DNA of 62,422 bases, from assembly GCA_017520825.1 (NCBI GenBank), contig JAFXEX010000021.1, positions 1 to 62,422 of the forward strand, in the 5' to 3' direction. The notes under the pieces are model-generated. The model was not told the DNA's origin. It searched no databases and saw only the letters and a program-made list of their open reading frames with translations. Shown one piece after another: positions 62,268 through 62,422 of the stretch. How positions within the stretch are numbered: position 1 is the first letter of the stretch; each line of letters opens with the position of its first letter. The position numbers and the translations under genes were made by a program. The DNA is from Clostridia bacterium (GTDB taxonomy: Bacteria; Bacillota; Clostridia; Oscillospirales; SIG627).

Positions 62268-62422
62268 GGGGACACCGTTGCTATTATATCATAAAACCAA
62301 GGTCGCAAGACCTTGAAAGGCGTTAGCCGTTGCCTTGTCGCAACAAGGCAGTTTTAATGATAAAATGTTCTCAAAGTTAAAGACACAAGTCTTTAATAGC
62401 AAAGCCTTGCTTTGCCGATGGC
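62268..62422. repeat. Hairpin-rich intergenic repeat at the window edge
   Basis: Consecutive short hairpins: AAGGTC-gcaa-GACCTT, GGCG-tta-(C)GCC-like, GCCTTG-tcgcaa-CAAGGC, AAAGAC-aca-GTCTTT and GCAAAGC-cttg-GCTTTGC. The array resembles the other hairpin arrays but without a fixed linker heptamer. It continues beyond the window. Confidence 0.55.

Overview
The window looks like a chromosome segment of a low-to-mid GC Gram-positive bacterium of the class Clostridia, probably an intestinal Oscillospiraceae-type lineage (inference). Support comes from a low-GC Firmicutes promoter style (TTGACA-17-TATAAT with strong AGGAGG sites), SLH-domain surface proteins, an HrcA/CIRCE heat-shock site, RNase Y next to YmdB, a DUF3794/LysM spore-envelope protein, a SpoIID-like protein and a bile-salt-hydrolase family enzyme. 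The gene order rpmG-secE-nusG-rplK-rplA is the conserved bacterial one.

Layout. 1-8.4 kb: chromate transporter halves, a TSUP anion exporter, a LysR regulator divergent from a DMT exporter, a DUF2975/XRE pair, an AraC regulator divergent from a DMT transporter plus Gfo/Idh/MocA oxidoreductase, then luxS, which carries a frameshift. 8.4-13.6 kb: a choloylglycine-hydrolase family enzyme, then a rightward operon with an SGNH esterase, two membrane proteins, a class IV aminotransferase and L-rhamnose isomerase. 13.6-15.4 kb: hairpin-array and dispersed-repeat DNA, then a DAHP synthase behind a Phe/Tyr-rich leader-peptide attenuator. 15.4-18.6 kb: a GntR (YtrA type)-ABC transporter operon.

18.7-26.5 kb is the most remarkable part: nine intact, tightly packed rightward genes whose products look like the structural set of a short-tailed phage (small membrane protein, portal, connector, tail nozzle/hub, scaffold, HK97-fold capsid, glycine-rich fibre, M15 endolysin, coiled-coil internal protein). 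No terminase, integrase, replication gene or phage repressor is visible, and the module sits between ordinary chromosomal genes. It may be a domesticated particle-forming module, a satellite, or a selectively preserved prophage remnant.

26.8-35.3 kb: a giant NdvB-like glucan synthase/GH94 protein, translationally linked by a hairpin to a DUF3794-LysM protein. 35.3-43.5 kb: YihY/BrkB, YhcH, a 1243-residue SLH protein, YmdB and RNase Y. 43.6-44.5 kb: tRNA-Gly, tRNA-Arg, tRNA-His, a possible degraded attachment region, another hairpin array and tRNA-Gln on the other strand. 44.9-59 kb: a 3D-domain cell-wall protein, a small XRE/zinc-ribbon locus, clpB under CIRCE, the nusG-rplA cluster, an ECF S component, DUF421, a SpoIID/PG-binding protein, D-2-hydroxyacid dehydrogenase, a NagD-type HAD phosphatase and CapA. 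59.3-62.1 kb: a very highly expressed-looking S-layer protein gene.

Themes: envelope construction (S-layer, glucan, peptidoglycan binding, spore envelope), many local regulators with visible operators, and several families of structured intergenic repeats.
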